Below, one piece after another: positions 45,467-56,639 of a stretch of 64,000 nt of DNA. A model generated the notes under the pieces. It was not told the DNA's origin. It worked only from the letters and a program-made list of their open reading frames with translations, and searched no databases. Location of the stretch: assembly GCA_030407085.1 (NCBI GenBank), contig CM059585.1, positions 88,922,501 to 88,986,500 on the forward strand, in the 5' to 3' direction. Both the position numbers and the translations under genes were made by a program. The stretch's first letter is position 1. Each line of letters opens with the position of its first letter. This DNA comes from Trichopria drosophilae (Eukaryota > Arthropoda > Insecta > Hymenoptera > Diapriidae).

Positions 45467-45672
45467 GGTGTAGATAAGTCGTTTTTTATTAATTCAAGTT
45501 TAGAGAATTGGTAAGTAAATAATTGGGTGACTACTAGTTAGTTTTTAAAATATTATCAATAAATAATATAATAAATATAAAATATATTTATTAAAAACTC
45601 GTATAGTTTCGTGGTATAGAGTGCTTATGTTCTCTCTAAATTTTAATTAGTTAATAACTAGTAATTAAATTG

Positions 45673-45873
45673 GAAGGGTGGGTTACTAATTCAATTGTAT
45701 TAACATGAATATAAAAATAAAGATGATTATTATCGTCATTGATAAATAATGAAAAACCACTACATTTTTTAGATTTCAGAATTCAACTTTTAGATCAGTA
45801 GAATTTTATTAATAAATTGATATTTTTTTCTATATTCCAGTAAAATATGACTAATCGATAGTAACCCACTTTT
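45673..45873. mobile_element. ATTAGTA-rich MITE, copy C
   Basis: Starts GGAAGGGTGGGTTACTAATT and ends AATCGATAGTAACCCACTTT: terminal GTGGGTTACT / AGTAACCCAC. Same family as copies A and B. Confidence 0.55.
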
Positions 45874-46436
45874 AATTTCATATTAGTGGATATTAGTTAA
45901 TTCAGATTAAGAGCATACTTGCTTAAAAAGAATCAATATAAATTGATCCTAGCCACGTCTGGAAAAACTTTTATTAATTTTTTAACTTTGAAATACTGTA
46001 CAAATCCATTTGGAATTCTAACCTGACTTCCCAACCACGCCCATTCACAATTCAGCCAAATATACTAGGATATATACTAGGAAAATACTACTTCTGTTCG
46101 AGTTTTTGTAGTAATTCAATAAGAGTATTAATTAGTAATGTTTTCAGACACTAAAAATGGCCAAATTAATAAGGAACAAACGAAAATTATCAACTTAAAA
46201 CTTGCGGTTTTGGGGATCCAAATCTTGATCCATGTATTATTTCTTTGAAGATAATGTCACTTTTTAACCCTTGTAGCTAAATTCGTATTCCTTCTGCTGG
46301 AGACATGATTAAGACTTACAGATCTTAAAGAGAAACCTTCCTTTTCTTTAAACCCAACACTAAGTCTCCTATGGAGTATCTATAACAAAAAATGACCCAA
46401 AATGTGAAAACAGCTATTAATCAACTTGTTTCGTCA

Positions 46437-46458
46437 GTGAGAGAGAGAGAGAGAGAGA
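46437..46458 (+). repeat. (GA)n microsatellite
   Basis: About nine GA units after TCGTCAGT. Confidence 0.9.
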
Positions 46459-46489
46459 TTTTCTTGTTAATTTGTTCCTTGGTGTCTCT

Positions 46490-46745
46490 GATTACAAACC
46501 TGGTGTCAGATTTCAAAAGTTAAAAATGGCGGATAAAATGTGGCGATAATTTGTTAAAAAATGAACGGATTCCCATGAAATTCATTGTTAGGAAGATTTT
46601 GGGATATCAGATTTTAAAAATTAAAAATCTACAGAATAAATGATGCGAATTTGACGAATAATAAATTTTGTCCGCCATTTTAGATCCATCGCAACATTTG
46701 TCATCAACGACCCGAAAAACCCCTGAGTAATGAATTTCAATTTAA
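46490..46745. repeat. dispersed ATGGCGG-associated module
   Basis: CAGATTTCAAAAGTTAAAAA, then TGGCGGATAAAATGTGGCG, CCCATGAAATTCATTGTTAG, and on the other strand GTCCGCCATTTTAGATCC. Same order of blocks as 16960-17420. Confidence 0.6.
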
Positions 46746-47692
46746 TCTGTTTAATTTTTAATACATTTTTATATTTATAAATTTGTATTCAGTAATCCCA
46801 AAGCTCATGTCACATATTTCTACAATTTATAATTTACACGTTTTTCAAGTATCAATTGCGAATATCTCCAAAACTTGTAATAATATCCTAAACAATACTA
46901 AGAACTAATAATCTGTAGTAAGTGGAAGGTAACGACAGCATATTGTATATTACCTCGATGTAGGAACCGTTACTCTGTAAATTTGAATCAGCGAAAATCA
47001 TTACGAATCAGTTCATATGGACTGATAACAGCACATATAACTTCCTTGCACTAATAAATTGCATTCATTAAAGCTTAATATAACCGTTTTCATCCAAAAT
47101 ACGCCGTGACGTCCCCACGCTTTTCTTGGCGCTTACAAATCCGAGTCGCCTGAGTCAAGTTCCCTCCATGGTAACATGGTAATAACTTTCTTCGTGCTTC
47201 ATATCGAAGTAAGGGTAGAATATGTTTTAAATCATGATATATATTTTAAAAAATATTTTTGTGGGTTGTTGAAGCATTTGAGGGAAAATAAAAAAAAGTC
47301 TCTTGTGACTAAAGAATATCAGTAGAACCACCTTAAATAAAATGTCAAATTTAGTGTAGCTTTATAGTCCAAAAAACTGAAAAGCAGTTGATTCCAGCAT
47401 ACACTACTTTCCATTTGTATCGACTCGGCTCAATTTTAATTCTGACAATTGGCCTGCACGCAAAAAAATAGTGAGAATTATTTATCAGGTACTAACACAA
47501 TTTCGTTAATAATTTGAAATAGAAATTATTAAGAATAATGTAGATTAATAATAAACAGATATGGCAATGAAATATTATGTAATTGTACTTGATGACTGTT
47601 AAATACTTCCTTCACTAGTTGTGAAAAAAATAGTACCTTTGTTACTATTAAACATTTTTCAATTATAACGTTCATTTGGGATTGGTAAATCT
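46746..47692. other. noncoding DNA
   Basis: AT-rich with no recognised gene. CTGCACGCAAAAAAATAGTG at 47453 resembles an end of the CACGCAGAAAA MITE but has no partner. Confidence 0.35.
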
Positions 47693-48549
47693 GATATAGG
47701 GGATGGCGGGGCGAAGCGGCGAGAATTTTTTCCATGTATCATATATGATACATATATCTCACCTTGAATTTCGTATTTAATATGATGCAAAGTATTATTT
47801 GATAGGTAATTTTATAGTTAATATCTACATACGTGTTACTTATGGTATATGTTTTACAGATGGCCAGCTATGGCCAATTTGAAAAACTTAAAAAACAAGG
47901 GGTGAAGTGGCTAATCCATATTTATAGAGGTCTCTGAGACGACTATCATAAAATAAAGTGCAAGTCATAATCTTTTAAGTTTTTATTGTTTATTTTAATA
48001 AAAATAAAATGTACACGATGGCGGAATGAACCTGTTCAGATATGTCAAATTTTCCAACAGCAACAAGAAAAGAAAAAGCATCTTCGGAAACGTTGAATAC
48101 TCGTATTATGTCAGGATCCCTAGTCTAACTTCATCTTTAGTTACTTAATGCATTCATCAAAAGTGAATTCTAAATTAAAAAATGATCAAGACTTCCGGGA
48201 AAAAATTTCGCGGCTTCGCACCAAAGTATCATTTGGACTTCTAGGTACGATATCTCATTATAAACACAGAAAAAAGAAACAATTCATTTTTTATAAATAA
48301 GTCAACAAATATACTTTTAGAATAAACATATAAATAGTGATTATTCAACTGCCAAAATATTGACCAATATGAGAATAAAGTACAGAAAAATAACACTTCG
48401 CGCTCCCAAAAGTTAAGAGAACGAAAAATGATATTATGCCTGGAAATGTGTAAACTGGCGTAAACAGCGTACACATGCTATTTTACAATCAGTATTTGAG
48501 ATTCGTCACTTCGCCCCGTTCGCCGCTTGGCCCCGTCTTCCCCTATATC
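47693..48549. mobile_element. 857-bp MITE, GATATAGGGGA...GGCGGGGCGAAGCGGCG ends
   Basis: Left end GATATAGGGGATGGCGGGGC then GAAGCGGCGAG; right end TTCGCCGCTTGGCCCCGTCT then TCCCCTATATC. That is about 35 bp of imperfect terminal inverted repeat. Interior fragments GGGGTGAAGTGGCTAATCC and CGCGGCTTCGCACCAAAG look like subterminal motif copies. No transposase; the ORFs at 47529-47735 and 48241-48474 are not supported. Confidence 0.7.
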
Positions 48550-49285
48550 TAATACACATAATGTGATATATACATATGTATCTTCTTTGTTTGTGGAAAC
48601 TTGACATTCTCTCAGATTTAATATAATAAATTAACCTCTATATGTGCCTTTATGGTGATTTCTTCTTCAGCTTTAAAAAGTAGCGTCTTCTGCTTACAGC
48701 TGCACTCATTCAGTGTTTCATAAGAACCGACTAAAAAAATAAATCAATTCTTTTTAAAGGTTATGTAACAAAAATGGGTAAAATCAAGAATCAAACCTCA
48801 TTCAGAAAACTATCAAATTTGTTAAAATTTGTTTACATTTACTGCTTTAGCTTTTCATCTCCTTTCCGAAGTGAATTACTGCAAAAGCATTGCATTTCGA
48901 ACGCAGAAAATGCCGCTGATAGACGCATGGAATATTGACATTTTTCGATATGTAGTAAAAAATACTCACAGTATAAAAATCGTCATGATCAACGCTGTTG
49001 AAGTCTCCATTCTCTGACGCCAGAATCGCAGTATCGATTCACTGTATGTCGAGCGCCATAAGAATAATTTCACTGTTGAAATGACAAGAAACTGCAATAG
49101 AGAAATGTCATTTATTCTATTCTATTACGCAAAATCGACTTTGTGTTAATAAACCTTATTTGTGTGTGTCAACTGCAGGTCTATACTGTGTCCTGTGGAG
49201 ATTAATTTCATACATATGCGTTAATTTTGTATGTTATTCACACGAATGTCTTATATCTCGTGTGGAAATTTTCCCAAGTTTGATA
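48550..49285. other. noncoding DNA
   Basis: No gene recognised; the 62-residue + ORF at 48829-49017 has no domain. Confidence 0.35.
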
Positions 49286-49289
49286 TACT

Positions 49290-49440
49290 TCTGATCGGAA
49301 TCTGGACAGATTTTAGAAGGAATTCCAAGCTCCAGGATCGTAATCAGAATATGGTTAGATTCTGATCAGAATAAACGGATATATCCCGAAGTAAGATACT
49401 CCGTCACATTCTGTTCGGATCCTGGTACAAGTCATATTCA
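49290..49440. repeat. GATCAGAATCTGG motif cluster
   Basis: CTGATCGGAATCTGGACAG, CAGGATCGTAATCAGAAT, TTAGATTCTGATCAGAATAA and TTCTGTTCGGATCCTGG repeat a short partially palindromic motif over about 150 bp. Confidence 0.45.
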
Positions 49441-49559
49441 CTATCATAGTCTTCCTTATAATATCTACTCTTCTTAGTCGAGGGTCTTCACACATATTTT
49501 CTACTCATGACTACAAGTAACCATATTAAGTATTGTAATACAATTTCGAGTTTGGTGAT

Positions 49560-49620
49560 TACAGCGTAAAGGGAACAAGCGCGACACTCCGGTTCGATAC
49601 CACCGCGAGGCGAGTTTATT
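49560..49620 (+). other. B-box-like tRNA fragment
   Basis: CACTCCGGTTCGATACCACC contains a near-consensus Pol III B box (GGTTCGAnnCC). No A box or paired acceptor stem is recognisable, so it is at best a tRNA/SINE fragment. Confidence 0.25.
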
Positions 49621-49824
49621 TCTTATTTATTTGCGAGCATAAAAATTCAAAATAATTTCATATACACTTTGCAAACGTTGAATGTAGTTATTTCAATCAA
49701 TTATATCAATGGTGTTTGAAGGTCGACCTACGATGATTCAATTTTTTCCGGATTCCTGTAATATCCTGTATCCTGTATTCAAACCATTTTCTACAACGTA
49801 AACCGACCAAAAAATTCGGATTAT

Positions 49825-50040
49825 TTCGATGGATGGTACGCAGAACCGGACATCTTAAAAATGAGGCGGAAAATCGGACAAATCGGTTTTGGGGTGAAGA
49901 ACCGGACATTTCTGCAGTTGTGACGAAAAACCGAACGCTTTAACAGTTTGCGACAAAAAACCAGCTATTTTGTGGTGTGTGACGAAGCACCATACATTTA
50001 ACAATTCTGCAACGAAGAACCGGACATTTCAAAACTTGCT
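49825..50040 (+). repeat. ACCGGACATTT degenerate tandem array
   Basis: About seven units of 26-30 nt: CAGAACCGGACATCTTAAAA, GGAAAATCGGACAAATCGG, GAAGAACCGGACATTTCTGC, GACGAAAAACCGAACGCTTT, GACAAAAAACCAGCTATTTT, GACGAAGCACCATACATTTA, GAAGAACCGGACATTTCAAA. Mostly one orientation. The motif resembles the CCGAC units at 5921-6186 but has a longer period. The minus ORF at 49706-49909 reads through it. Confidence 0.7.
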
Positions 50041-50980
50041 ACGATATATATAATAAACATCTTTATAAAAATAATAACCATAATTTCTATTATAAAGTTC
50101 CATGCATTAATGGGATTTACCAGGTTTTACAACATAAATTGAGACGTTGGAACATTATAACTATTCTCTGCCTAACGCATAATATCAACTATTGCAAAAG
50201 GTAAAGACTGGTTATACAAAAAGAAAATGCACCTCAATATATTGCATTAAATTCAATCATTTTGACGCCACCTATGAATGTGAGTCGAAAATACCACTTC
50301 AAATAAGAATTAACGGAGAAGATAAAGTTGACAATTGTTTAAAATTAAATTCCGCATATGAAGATTTGCTACTGTATCGGAAAAATAATTCCCCACCGCC
50401 TGTAGTTCATTAAGCAAATAAATTATGGACATTGTGGTCGTCTTTCATTGTTAAATTTTATATTAAGCAAATCAAATAGCCCTGAAGAGGGTGGGCGCGG
50501 CCGTTTTGGTGCGACCGTTTTGTACATCCTGTACCCCGAGGAGGAACACTATGTATGAAAGGTCGGGAAAAACACCTTTGTGTGAAAACAGGTGAAGGTA
50601 GACTACTATCGGTATGCTTTGTACGTTATAAATCTTCTACCAATACCGCTCTTCTACCAATTTTTTGCCGTATATAATTATTATATCGTAAGATTTTGCG
50701 AGAACTGCATATCGACTTAGGAACTGCAGAAACCTACACTAAGTATAACAGCGGTCAGGAGTCGATCACCAGATAAACAATATTTTCGAAACGTAAACAA
50801 ACAACGTGGCTCGTCTTACACGGAAAGAAATTATCGGCAGCCACAACCTAAGTCTACGACTGCCCCTGCTGAACAATATTCAGCAGCCCGGCTTAAGCCA
50901 CACGAGCTTTAATCATATAGCAGTTTTAGCCATAGGGTTGCAGCTGGTGCTGTCTAACAGAAAACAAGCAGCGCCTGCTG
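50041..50980. other. noncoding; unassigned ORF 50192-50413
   Basis: The 73-codon + frame at 50192 starts with TTG and contains YECESKIPLQIRINGEDKV; I recognise no domain and it may be repeat-derived. 50795-50980 is GC-richer (CAGCAGCCCGGCTTAAGCC) without a domain. Confidence 0.25.
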
Positions 50981-50982
50981 AA

Positions 50983-51011
50983 GCCATGGTATAATAAGAT
51001 TATACCATGGC
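50983..51011. repeat. perfect 13-bp stem hairpin
   Basis: GCCATGGTATAAT, loop AAG, ATTATACCATGGC. The flanks GAA before and CGAAGCC after extend the symmetry partly (GAAGCC on both sides as direct repeat). Confidence 0.85.
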
Positions 51012-51470
51012 CGAAGCCATCAGCTACTCAAGCCTAACTTACAACACTTTTTCTCGCTACTCGATGTAGTCGTATGAAGTTTTGGGTTGTTAAGGAACAA
51101 CCTAACTCGGAAAATAGCGTTTTCAGTTATAATGATTATGTAAATAATTGAAAATAAACAAAACGAGTTAAGTTGTTTTTTCATTCGACGAGATATATCT
51201 TGGATAAAAAATTTATGAATTACGCGAAATGTGGAATGAGAATGGTTAATGTTTTATTATTATTTCCATTTGACTCGTTAATAACTCAAACGAAGATTTG
51301 AGGTTACCTGTCAAATGGAAAACATACATATCCCTCACAAATTCACGCATCAGAATAATTATATTCTCAATTAAATAAAATCAATATAAATAATCATGAA
51401 ATATGTTTTATGTGAAGAATTATAAAATTACATTAACGAAAACATACCGCGTATCAACAAAATTCACATA

Positions 51471-51789
51471 CAGTAGAACCCCCTTTTTACGACAGGGGTC
51501 GGTTCCGCGACTTCCCCTCAAGCTCCCGTTTATCGACATGCCAGCTAGAAAAGTGCGTTCCCCCACCGCAACCCATCGATAAGCATACTAAAGTGACGTC
51601 ACACGTCACTCGACCAATGCGGTTGTTTCGCGGGCTATGCACGTATACATCCGACGTCTGGTGCTGGAAAGCGTTTAGACATGGTGGGGATGACGCGAAT
51701 CGCTGGTATGTCGTTAAAAGGGGTGTCACTAGTGTCGTAGAAAAGAGTATGTCGATAAACGGAGGTGGCGTTAAAAGGGGGTTCTACTG
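51471..51789. mobile_element. 319-bp Tigger/pogo-like MITE with TA duplication
   Basis: Ends are CAGTAGAACCCCCTTTTTAC and GTTAAAAGGGGGTTCTACTG, each flanked by TA (51469-51470 and 51790-51791). CAGTAGAACC ends with TA duplication are typical of pogo/Tigger-type members of Tc1/mariner (family knowledge). Subterminal TTATCGACATGCC and GTATGTCGATAAAC form a second inverted pair. The interior carries two CRE-like TGACGT sites. No transposase; the ORFs on both strands here are not genes. Confidence 0.85.
51592..51610. promoter_or_regulatory. double CRE-like palindrome inside MITE
   Basis: AGTGACGT, spacer CAC, ACGTCACT: an 8-bp inverted pair giving overlapping TGACGTCA and ACGTCA sites. Potential bZIP binding delivered by the MITE; no functional evidence. 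Confidence 0.4.
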
Positions 51790-51999
51790 TACTAGGAAAG
51801 TCGGATATGTTTGGTTATTTTGGCGGCACTACTGTTCGCTCGGTATGACTGAATACTTAAGTGGCGCTATCTGGAGGGCAGAGCAGGCACTGCTGCACTC
51901 TCGAGCCATACCTGCTTAATAGACAATGGCAGTTTATGCCAACCGAAATTCGGCCGTGTTTGCTGAAAATTTCTTTCCGTGCACCAACAGCGAGCTGCT

Positions 52000-52065
52000 G
52001 CTTAAAAACGAAATCGAAAAATTGTTCACCGGACGGGAATCGAACTCACGACCTAAACTAAACAA
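52000..52065 (-). other. tRNA-related SINE fragment
   Basis: On the minus strand, GGTCGTGAGTTCGATTCCCG then TCCGGTGAACAATTTTTCGA: a good B box (GAGTTCGATTCCC) followed by an AT-rich tail. The same arrangement occurs at 56640-56735. No complete cloverleaf. Confidence 0.45.
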
Positions 52066-52309
52066 GAATATTATTGTTTGTTAGTGAAATACAACATTTT
52101 CAATAAAATGTATAAGAAACTAGATGCCTTCGACCCGGGTGCCTACAATTTTGGCTAAATTCGTATTGCAGTTCCCTGACGAAAGGCTGATGCTTCCGGG
52201 AATATTCCCATTTTAACACTGCCAGGAAAGAAGGCGGCAGAGGGTAGTTCTAGCATCGTTAGGTTCGAGTAGTTTCTATACATATATTGTAACAATATCT
52301 TGTTCCTTA

Positions 52310-52759
52310 AATAGGGTGAATATGCCAATGAATGGACGGTTAAGCATTTTTCACACTTTGATCGATTCTAACTTTTGAATTCTTTTATGAAAATTTAATT
52401 ATGATACCACCATTAGAATCGTTAGACTCTGCTCTTTATGACCGTGTAGTTCAACCTTTGATTTTATTTAATTATTAACCTCGTCTTTATACGTTTATAA
52501 AAAAATCCGCTAAACCCCAATGAATAGACGGGTTAAATCAAATGGGACGTTTTCAGTACCAGTTTTGGATGGGTTTAAAACTTTGCTTCGATTTTACAAA
52601 ATCAATCGTATGATTTTACAAGATCAATAGTACTGTAAATATTGTTTTGAATGTTCAAAGAACATAAAAATATGTATTTTGTTGCATGTTGTGCATCATA
52701 CATTCATAAGAAATAAAAATATGTAGAAAATCGTCCATTCATTGGTATATTCACCCTAT
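52310..52759. mobile_element. 450-bp MITE, ATAGGGTGAATAT ends
   Basis: Left end ATAGGGTGAATATGCCAATG then AATGGACG; right end CGTCCATTCATTGGTATATT then CACCCTAT. About 28 bp of terminal inverted repeat. CCCCAATGAATAGACGGGTT at 52515 is an internal copy of the subterminal motif. No ORF. Confidence 0.75.
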
Positions 52760-54600
52760 ATTAAAATTGAAAATGAGCATTTTCAAAACTTCGACCTCGA
52801 CCGCAGGTCAGCCGAAGCACTGATAAATGAGCACGTCTTGTTCACACTGATGCTTAAAAAAGAGCGGTTTAGTCGAGTTTTTGACAGGTTGGGTTGCAGG
52901 AAATAAATTTTTTTATATGTGAGATACTTCGGATTCCGTTTTTTACGGCATTATCATTGATTTTACGAAGAAATGAATATAACCTCTTTTGTAGAGAATT
53001 CGATGTTCTATATTTTTTGTTTGAAACATTTTTTTGTACGATTTGCATTTTTTGTTAAAAAAATGGAAAAAACGTGTTTTTTGAGCTCTCCAAAAACTAA
53101 TCAGATCTAAGTTTGGCCAAGAGAAACCCAAATCCGTTTGTACTTTTTAAATTCGTCATTCCATTCGCGAGATATCGCGTATACAATATTTTGCCCACGG
53201 ACGGACGGACGTACAACCTAACGGACACCAATTTTTGTATTGTTGCTTTGGGTTCCTTAGGGTCTCAAACGCCGACATTTGATGAAAAACTATAGGATAA
53301 TTTTTTTGCCCGAAGTGACCAAATTCAATACTTCGTCCAGACTTAGTCTGGGTCGAAGTAACATCAATTTTGTTGTCAGGATATTCTGTGCTTTGTTTGG
53401 CTATTTTCAGTAAAAGTTCTCATTTAGGGTATGTCATATTAAATTGTGATTTATTAGTCAAGTAATAGTGACCCTTAGTACCACAGTATACACAAATGAT
53501 GTTCAAGCAAATTGGAAAAATCAAGTCTTAAAAATGATTTAAGCTCCCGAATGATACTTTGTTAATAGGATGATCCATAGGGGAGGATGGTTGGAGGTTC
53601 AATAAATATTCTTTGAGGAAAAAGTACACTTCAATATTACGTACCATTTGGTTAATCTACTGTACTGAAGAGGGTACATAGTGGACATCAGAGGTGTATG
53701 GTTCATTAATTTTCTGCATACTTTTTATACGTTCACTGCAGTAAATGATCACACGTTATCTATTTCTTTGTCTGCTTCATTCAATCTCAAACCGATTCAT
53801 AAATAACTAATGAAGGTACAACGTAACTCCTCGTGCTGGTTCCAAACTGTGTGGGCCGTGCTTTTCGCCACACTAAGAGCCATCTTAAAGGTCGGTACCA
53901 TGTGTATAACCATTAAGAGGATGCGCAGTCATGCAACAGCCAATCACAACACAATAAGTTTTCTCGATTCCGAGAGTTCACAAACAATACAGTAGCCTGA
54001 AAAATGTAACAGAATTGTGGTTGGTCGCTTTCGATTTTCCTTCCTTCTCTAGCATGCGCCTTGCTATACCTTTCTTATTATACCATCGTCGGTAATATTG
54101 CAGGAACACTTATTTGGAAGTACAACATGTGCAGTTATATAGGTTCCAACCTGCTTCGGAACACGTAATAAAAAAACTGGACATATCGCGGTCCAGTGCG
54201 GGAGGAAGCAAGTACAGGTCAATTCCATGGTTTAACATGTACAAAGTGCATTTGTTCTAAATCTGGAGATCCTGCTGAAGCCCAGTAGTTAAGAAATTAC
54301 ATATGTTCAGCATCTATAGGAAATTATACATATTTTCTTCCATGAAAGAAAACAATTCTTCAAATATTCCATTATTTCCGAATAATAAAAAGGGACCCCT
54401 ATACACATTTTCCGTATTTTCACCAGAATTTAGAATTCAGAAAAAGGGTTCAGGTAATATATTCTGTAGATCTACATCTATATACGTCGATAAAAGTATT
54501 CAAGGGTAAGCTTTGATCAAAGTATGACACATGCTCAATTCGAGTCTCATGCAAATACGGCTGTTTTTTGGAGGGAATTAATTCCGAGCAGCCACGAACA
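52760..54600. other. noncoding DNA
   Basis: No gene recognised. The 60-62-residue ORFs at 52943-53995 and 54303-54509 have no domains. A short CGGACGGACGGACG run lies at 53198. Confidence 0.35.
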
Positions 54601-54624
54601 ATTTATCCTTCGGGAGCATTGATA

Positions 54625-55110
54625 CGAGTTTGATAGCAATGTATTTCTTCCATCGGGATTCTCCTCCACTTGTTTTTCCCGCAGTCTCGAGGTGTCGAAA
54701 GCTTAAAAAAGCGACGGAAATAGCGGAATGCGATATTTCTATAGAGAGGGAATGGCGACAAATGCGACGTCGACGCCGTAAAAGTCAACTGTCCTGGTTG
54801 AAATGCCTCTCGAGTGATGTCATCGACTCTGCGTCAAGCACCGCGAAATAGCCGAGCAATCTTGGCGTTCGCCCCGCGAAATGGCCGATTGGGCTCTATC
54901 TTGTAGGACGCCCGCTCAATTTTAGAGCCTCGCTCCAACTCCCCAATCGAATTCTCCAATCTCTTCCGCCTGATCGGACACTGCTAAATTTGGCGGTAAT
55001 CGCTGCTGGTATATTGAAAATCGCGACAGTAATGCCCTTCGTCCCCCACGGCCCCTTCGCCGTCTTGGTGGTGAAACCGAACGAAGAAGAAACCCCGATA
55101 AATTACAATT
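54625..55110. other. GC-rich island of unknown role
   Basis: Roughly 480 bp with much higher GC and CpG than its flanks (GCGACGTCGACGCCG, TTCGCCCCGCGAAATGGCCG, CCCACGGCCCCTTCGCCGTC). A 73-codon + ORF at 54630-54851 with an RRRRRK run, and a minus ORF, overlap it; neither has a recognised domain. It abuts the non-LTR fragment. It could be a transposon 5' region, an exon of an unknown gene, or a regulatory island. Confidence 0.3.
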
Positions 55111-55274
55111 TTAGCGATTTTAGCGATTTTTCAGATACACTGAGATCTTCTGAGGTATTTGCATGAACCATCTAAATTTTCACATTTTTGTGATTAGAAG
55201 TTGTTTATAAGAGTTAGTGAATTGGGGATTCCTTCAAATATTGTTTAGGTATCTAATGATGGAATTAGGAGGGT

Positions 55275-56180
55275 GTTAAGAAAGTGGTTCCGATGCATAC
55301 TATAAGGGATTTAGGTGTCTATGTTTCGTCTGACTTGTCTTGGAATCGTCAAACAAACCTCTTCCATGTCATCTAAAGTTCATTTTACCTTTTATCGTCT
55401 TCGTTGTCGTGGCTCTTCATTGCCCGAAAATGTAAAATTAATGTTAGTAAACTCTCTCACCATTCCACATTTAGATTATGTTTGTCTAGTATTTTCTGAT
55501 TCTTCGGCCTATCTTAATATCAAGTTACAACGCCTACTAAATAGTTCTCTTCGTTTCATATTTAATTTACGACGTGATTGCAGTTTAACTCCATACCTAA
55601 CAAGAACAAAATGATTATCAATCCAAACTCGTTGCAAATATTTCCTTGGAGTCCTTATATTCCAAGTACTTGTGACATCTCAGCCTCCATATCTACGCTC
55701 TAAATTCATCAATATCTCATATCTTCGACGGTCATCTAGAACTTCAGTTTCTCCATATTATCTACCATTTTGTCGAACTGATTACTATGTATTCTAATTC
55801 TTTTTGGATCACAGCGGTTCGCTTCTGGAACAGTTTCCCATACGGACTAAGAGACTCGAGAACTCTTTCATCTTTTAAGATAGGGTTGCTCACATTCTTA
55901 AACTAACAATCTCCGTATTTATGTATATATTTTTTTCTTTTTTTCAACTTAACTAGACTGCGTTTATGGCGTAACATTAAGTTTGTTACCCTTTACGCTA
56001 TTAATAATTTGCGTCGGTAACTACTTCGGCCATTTAAGAATTTGCATTGTATAAACTCACCATTCTACACTAGATTGTAACTTAGTTATAAGAATTTATT
56101 ATACTTTATCGTTGTATATATTTTGCTTTTTTGTCTAAGGAACTTTTGTTCTATGATAACAATAAATATTATCTATCTAA
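55275..56180 (+). pseudogene. non-LTR retrotransposon 3' end (RT C-terminus), decayed
   Basis: Three frames together give the C-terminal end of a non-LTR reverse transcriptase. 55287 onward reads IRDLGVYVSSDLSWNRQ, then a stop. 55372-55614 reads KVHFTFYRLR, IPHLDYVCLVFSD, KLQRLLNSSLRFIF, NLRRDCSLTPY. 55614 onward reads KYFLGVLIFQVL, PPYLRSKF and LRRSSRTSVSPYYLPFCRTD. 55790-55906 reads NSFWITAVRFWNSFPYG and ends LTFLN stop. At least three frameshifts break it. The 3' UTR ends near AATAAATATTATCTATCTAA. The thumb/C-terminal pattern fits jockey/CR1-group elements; the exact clade is not determinable by eye. Severely 5'-truncated, as usual for such elements. Confidence 0.85.
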
Positions 56181-56635
56181 AAGGGTTTGGAATATTTCTA
56201 CGCTGTGTGCTTAGACACTGATAAATTTGATGTTAAGGATCTTTATCATCTCGCACAGATGGACACATAATCATAAACAATTGACAGGTACTCGACATAC
56301 AATCGACACCATCAACAGTTAGCCGACGGTTTATGCCGTAATGGGAGCATCGGAAATATTTTATGTTCATAGAAATAACTTGAGAAATATGTTCGGAAGG
56401 GGGCGGGGGTATATATAATTACATTATATCGAAAATGTTATTTTAGTCAATAACATGGAAAATGATACATCACGATTATTGAGGCCATGGGTCCCTTTTC
56501 TCCTCCCAGTCCTTATGTTCTTTCAAAACAATGTCGACGATGCTTAACGAGGGAATACCAAAGTGACCGTGCTACTCGGAATTTCTAACTACGTCGTGCA
56601 ATATTTTTGAATTTTCCAAACAATGGAAATAAACA
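56181..56635. other. noncoding DNA
   Basis: No gene recognised; no repeat structure seen. Confidence 0.35.
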
Positions 56636-56639
56636 AAAA

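Noticed and set aside
51593..51919. 108-codon + ORF
   Set aside because: Runs through the Tigger-like MITE; no transposase motif.
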